64,000 bases of DNA from Paraburkholderia humisilvae (lineage in GTDB: Bacteria > Pseudomonadota > Gammaproteobacteria > Burkholderiales > Burkholderiaceae). Position 1 is the first letter of the stretch. Every line of letters starts with the position of its first letter. Positions 61,779-64,000 of the stretch are shown here, piece by piece. The notes beneath the pieces are model-generated. The model ran no database searches and was not told the origin of the DNA. It worked only from the letters and a program-made list of their open reading frames with translations. The DNA lies in NCBI RefSeq assembly GCF_902859855.1, contig NZ_CADIKH010000019.1:62001-126000 (forward strand), read 5' to 3'. The translations under genes were made by a program, and so were the position numbers.

Positions 61779-62411
61779 ATGGCCGGCATTGAGCAGCGGC
61801 GCGAGCCCAGACCGCGCGGCAGACCGCGGGAATTCGACCGGCGCGCGGCATTGCGCAGCGCGATGGAGACTTTCTGGCTGAGGGGGTTCGACGCATGCTC
61901 GATCAGCGAGCTCGGCGATGCGATGGGCATCAATCCACCGAGCCTGTATGCCGCATTCGGCAGCAAAGAGGCGCTGTTTCGCGAAGCGGTCGAACTCTAT
62001 GTCGATGCGGAGGGTGGGGCTGCGATGCGGCAATTGCACGCGCACGAATCAGTACGCGACGGTTTGCGCGCGATGTTTCGAACCAGCGCCGAACTCTTTA
62101 CGGGCAAACGCCCGGCCAAAGGATGCATGATCTTTCTTGGCGGCATGAGCGTCAGCGCCGAGCATGAGGACTTGCGCGCGTATTTGCGCTCGTTGAGGCG
62201 CAAGGCGTCGACGGCGATCGCCGAACGCTTCACGCAGGCAAAGATGGGTGGCGAGCTTGCCGCCGATGCGGATCCGAAGGCGCTCGCGAGCCTGTGCATC
62301 ACGGTGTTCGCGGGCCTGTCTGTCGAAGCGGCGGACGGCGTGCGACGCGCCGTCCTGTTCGATGCGATTGATCAGTTTATCGATGGATTGCCGTGGCGCA
62401 AGCGTGCCTGA
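61779..62411 (+). CDS. TetR-family transcriptional regulator
   Basis: A 210-residue regulator. The N-terminal helix-turn-helix is FDRRAALRSAMETFWLRGFD, then ISELGDAMGINPPSLYAAFG with SKEALFREAV after it. The C-terminal ligand domain (TGKRPAKGCMIFLGGMSV) is of the TetR_C 16-type group, often paired with oxidoreductases. It converges on an SDR gene whose stop is 34 bp away, and the pair may be functionally linked. The promoter region 61579-61778 is shared with the small secreted gene. Confidence 0.88.
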   Translation: MAGIEQRREPRPRGRPREFDRRAALRSAMETFWLRGFDACSISELGDAMGINPPSLYAAFGSKEALFREAVELYVDAEGGAAMRQLHAHESVRDGLRAMFRTSAELFTGKRPAKGCMIFLGGMSVSAEHEDLRAYLRSLRRKASTAIAERFTQAKMGGELAADADPKALASLCITVFAGLSVEAADGVRRAVLFDAIDQFIDGLPWRKRA

Positions 62412-62445
62412 AGAAGCTCAGGCAGCTTGCGCCCGCGGTGCGCGG

Positions 62446-63186
62446 TTACGCGAACCCGCCATTGGCCCGCAGAATCTGCCCGTTTATCCATGCGCCATCC
62501 GGACCGGCGAGAAATGAAACGGCGCTCGCGATGTCGTCGGGCGTACCGAGGCGTTCGAGCGGCGCCAGTTCGGCAAAGGTTTTGATCTGCTGCTCGGTCT
62601 TGCCCTTCAGGAACAATTCGGTGCCCACCGGGCCGGGCGCGATGCAGTTGACCGTAATGCTGCGTCCACGCAGTTCGTTGGCCAGCACGCGCACGAGCCC
62701 CTCCACCCCCGATTTCGATGCGATATACGCACCGTAATTCGGAAACGACTTGCCCAGTACGCTGCTCGAGAACGCGATAATGCGTCCGCCGCTGCCAAGC
62801 GCGTTAGCGGCCGCCGAAAATATCAGGAAGCTGCCGCGCAGATTGGTCGCGATCACCCGGTCGAATGTTTCGACGTCACCAGCCGCGATCGGCCCAAGCG
62901 GCATGATGCCGGCGCAATTCACGACCACGTCGACGCGTCCGAGGGTTTCGCGCGTGCTGCCGAACAGATGGGCCACGTCGTCGGTTTTCGCTACATCGGC
63001 TTTTATCGCAATCGCACGGCGCCCGAGTTTCTTCACATCTGACACGAGCGCGTCGGCCGCGTCGGAGTGGCCTGAGTAAGTCACGGTGATGTCGAAGCCG
63101 TCGCGGGCAAGGCGCGCGGCAACCGCACCGCCGATGCCACCCGATGCGCCGGTCACAATTGCAACCCGATTGGAAGTATCGGTCAT
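62446..63186 (-). CDS. Short-chain dehydrogenase/reductase
   Basis: A 246-residue classical SDR with all key motifs: TGASGGIG, NCAGIMP, IIAFSSS (catalytic Ser), YIASK (Tyr and Lys of YxxxK), and the C-terminal INGQILRANGGFA. The 3-oxoacyl-ACP reductase-like sequence does not disclose its substrate. ATG 63186 is preceded by AAAGGAGAATCCAG. It converges with a TetR regulator, which often controls this kind of enzyme. Confidence 0.9.
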   Translation of the reverse strand: MTDTSNRVAIVTGASGGIGGAVAARLARDGFDITVTYSGHSDAADALVSDVKKLGRRAIAIKADVAKTDDVAHLFGSTRETLGRVDVVVNCAGIMPLGPIAAGDVETFDRVIATNLRGSFLIFSAAANALGSGGRIIAFSSSVLGKSFPNYGAYIASKSGVEGLVRVLANELRGRSITVNCIAPGPVGTELFLKGKTEQQIKTFAELAPLERLGTPDDIASAVSFLAGPDGAWINGQILRANGGFA

Positions 63187-63362
63187 CTGGATTCTCCTTT
63201 CATACACGTTGTCGAAGTAATGAATGTGATTTTAGACATCCTGTGTGAATGAACCAATACAGTTCGGTATCCGATTGTTATCGATGCACGTTCGTTTTTG
63301 AATGGGTGTGGCATAAAAGTTAAAGTACGATTTTTTATGCCATTGTTTCGCGACACGCGTGC

Positions 63363-64000
63363 TTAGGCGGCACGTGTCGCGAGACGCACCAGCAGGTCGG
63401 CGAGCAGATCCGGGTGGAGCACCATCGCGTCGTGGCCCGACGCGAGTTCTTCCCAATCCCAGCCGGGCAGCGAGCGTATCCGCTCGCGGATCGGCGCCAG
63501 CGCCTCGTACGAGGGCTGTACGCAATGCACATAGGTGCGCGGCAAGCCGTTGCCTAACGGATTTCGCAGTACCAGCGGGGTGCGGTAAGTGGCGAGTGGA
63601 TGCGGCGTCAAACGGCGGCGCACCCAGTCCGCACGCGGGTGATCTTCAGGGATGCCCATCGCGCCGAGGTTCGGCACCGGCATCGCGAGCGGTTGTCCAC
63701 TCGCGGTGATCGCTTTTAACCGCGCTTCGACAATATCGCGCGGCAGGATATCCAGCGCGGCCTGGCCGTTTTCAACGAGCAGACTGTCGAGGAACACCAG
63801 TGAGCGCAGCGCGTTGGGGCGCCGGTCCGCGACACCGGCGGCGACCAGCCCGCCATAGCTGTGCCCGACGAGCACCACGTCTTCGAGTTCTTCCGCTTCG
63901 AGCAGGTTTTCGATATCGGTAATCGGCACGTCGAGCGACGTTGCCGCGCTGAGCAGATGGTGGCGCTCGCCTTGACCGGTCAGCGTCGGCGTGAACACGC
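63363..64000 (-). CDS. Alpha/beta hydrolase (esterase-like), partial
   Basis: The frame is open to the right edge, so the N-terminus is outside the window. The visible 212 residues contain FTPTLTGQGERHHLL (near the start of the fold), the nucleophile elbow VGHSYGG with Ser, and the closing GHDAMVLHPDLLADLL with the catalytic His. This pattern matches the small esterase group near the methylesterase/hydroxynitrile lyase branch. A GTG at 63998 is present but the fold needs an upstream part. No regulator or partner is visible. Confidence 0.8.
   Translation of the reverse strand, partial: VFTPTLTGQGERHHLLSAATSLDVPITDIENLLEAEELEDVVLVGHSYGGLVAAGVADRRPNALRSLVFLDSLLVENGQAALDILPRDIVEARLKAITASGQPLAMPVPNLGAMGIPEDHPRADWVRRRLTPHPLATYRTPLVLRNPLGNGLPRTYVHCVQPSYEALAPIRERIRSLPGWDWEELASGHDAMVLHPDLLADLLVRLATRAA

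Overview
The window looks like accessory-rich DNA from a high-GC betaproteobacterium of the Burkholderia/Paraburkholderia/Caballeronia group. This is inferred from family resemblance: a Burkholderia-like BamA, tandem RND pumps of the MdtBC/MuxBC type, small secreted DUF4148-like proteins, LysR-rich gene order and many dispersed catabolic oxidoreductases. No rRNA, tRNA, CRISPR array or complete insertion sequence was recognised. Nothing here settles the species or the replicon; the gene content resembles a second chromosome.

Layout. 1-8752 (minus): a four-gene RND efflux operon, adaptor to pump B to pump C to outer-membrane lipoprotein, with the last gene running off the left edge. 9136-10758 (minus): a type VI secretion cargo island with hcp, an L,D-transpeptidase-like effector (Tlde1 family), its small membrane immunity protein and a decayed tandem copy of the immunity gene. 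11089-13502 (minus): yfiR-yfiN-yfiB, a c-di-GMP module that senses the periplasm. 13929-16580 (minus): a three-component membrane di-iron oxygenase (desaturase-like hydroxylase, Rieske ferredoxin, FAD reductase), divergent from a LacI-type regulator at 16747-17808. A perfect 28-bp palindrome lies in the intergenic region. 18080-20751 (plus): a FecR / OmpA-lipoprotein / CHASE2 envelope triad. 20850-24771: DUF1801 protein, MHS transporter, cytosine-deaminase-like hydrolase and O-methyltransferase.

24840-32533 (minus): the most coherent unusual locus, six co-directional genes exbB-exbD-tonB-TonB receptor-GH92 alpha-mannosidase-PI-PLC. A dedicated energised outer-membrane importer sits beside an exo-mannosidase and a phosphatidylinositol phospholipase C. 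This is what one would expect for attack on mannosylated phosphoinositides such as GPI anchors of fungal mannoproteins (inference). Next to it (33178-33744) is a secreted stand-alone RNase A-like protein of the CdiA-CT toxin fold.

33951-51285: metabolic and regulatory genes (DMT transporter, LysR regulators, mmsA, nitronate monooxygenase, tautomerase, SDR, PAP2 phosphatase lipoprotein, flavin reductase, alpha/beta hydrolase, TPR-glycosyltransferase, GNAT) with several decayed genes: a frameshifted P-loop kinase, a luciferase-like monooxygenase and a nitronate monooxygenase. 51500-52270 (minus): a second type VI effector/immunity pair, where the Tae4-like amidase is dead but the overlapping membrane immunity candidate is intact. 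52410-64000: GST, L-threonate dehydrogenase, an isolated BamA, a Tat-exported aldo/keto reductase, a 2-hydroxyacid dehydrogenase, half an MFS transporter beside a PDC-lactonase-like hydrolase, a TetR regulator with a convergent SDR, and a partial alpha/beta hydrolase.

A recurring theme is interbacterial or inter-kingdom antagonism: two peptidoglycan-targeting T6SS cargo modules, one live and one dying, and a secreted RNase, next to a scavenging locus that could feed on fungal surface glycolipids. No T6SS structural cluster is present, so the Hcp island would have to work with a machine encoded elsewhere.
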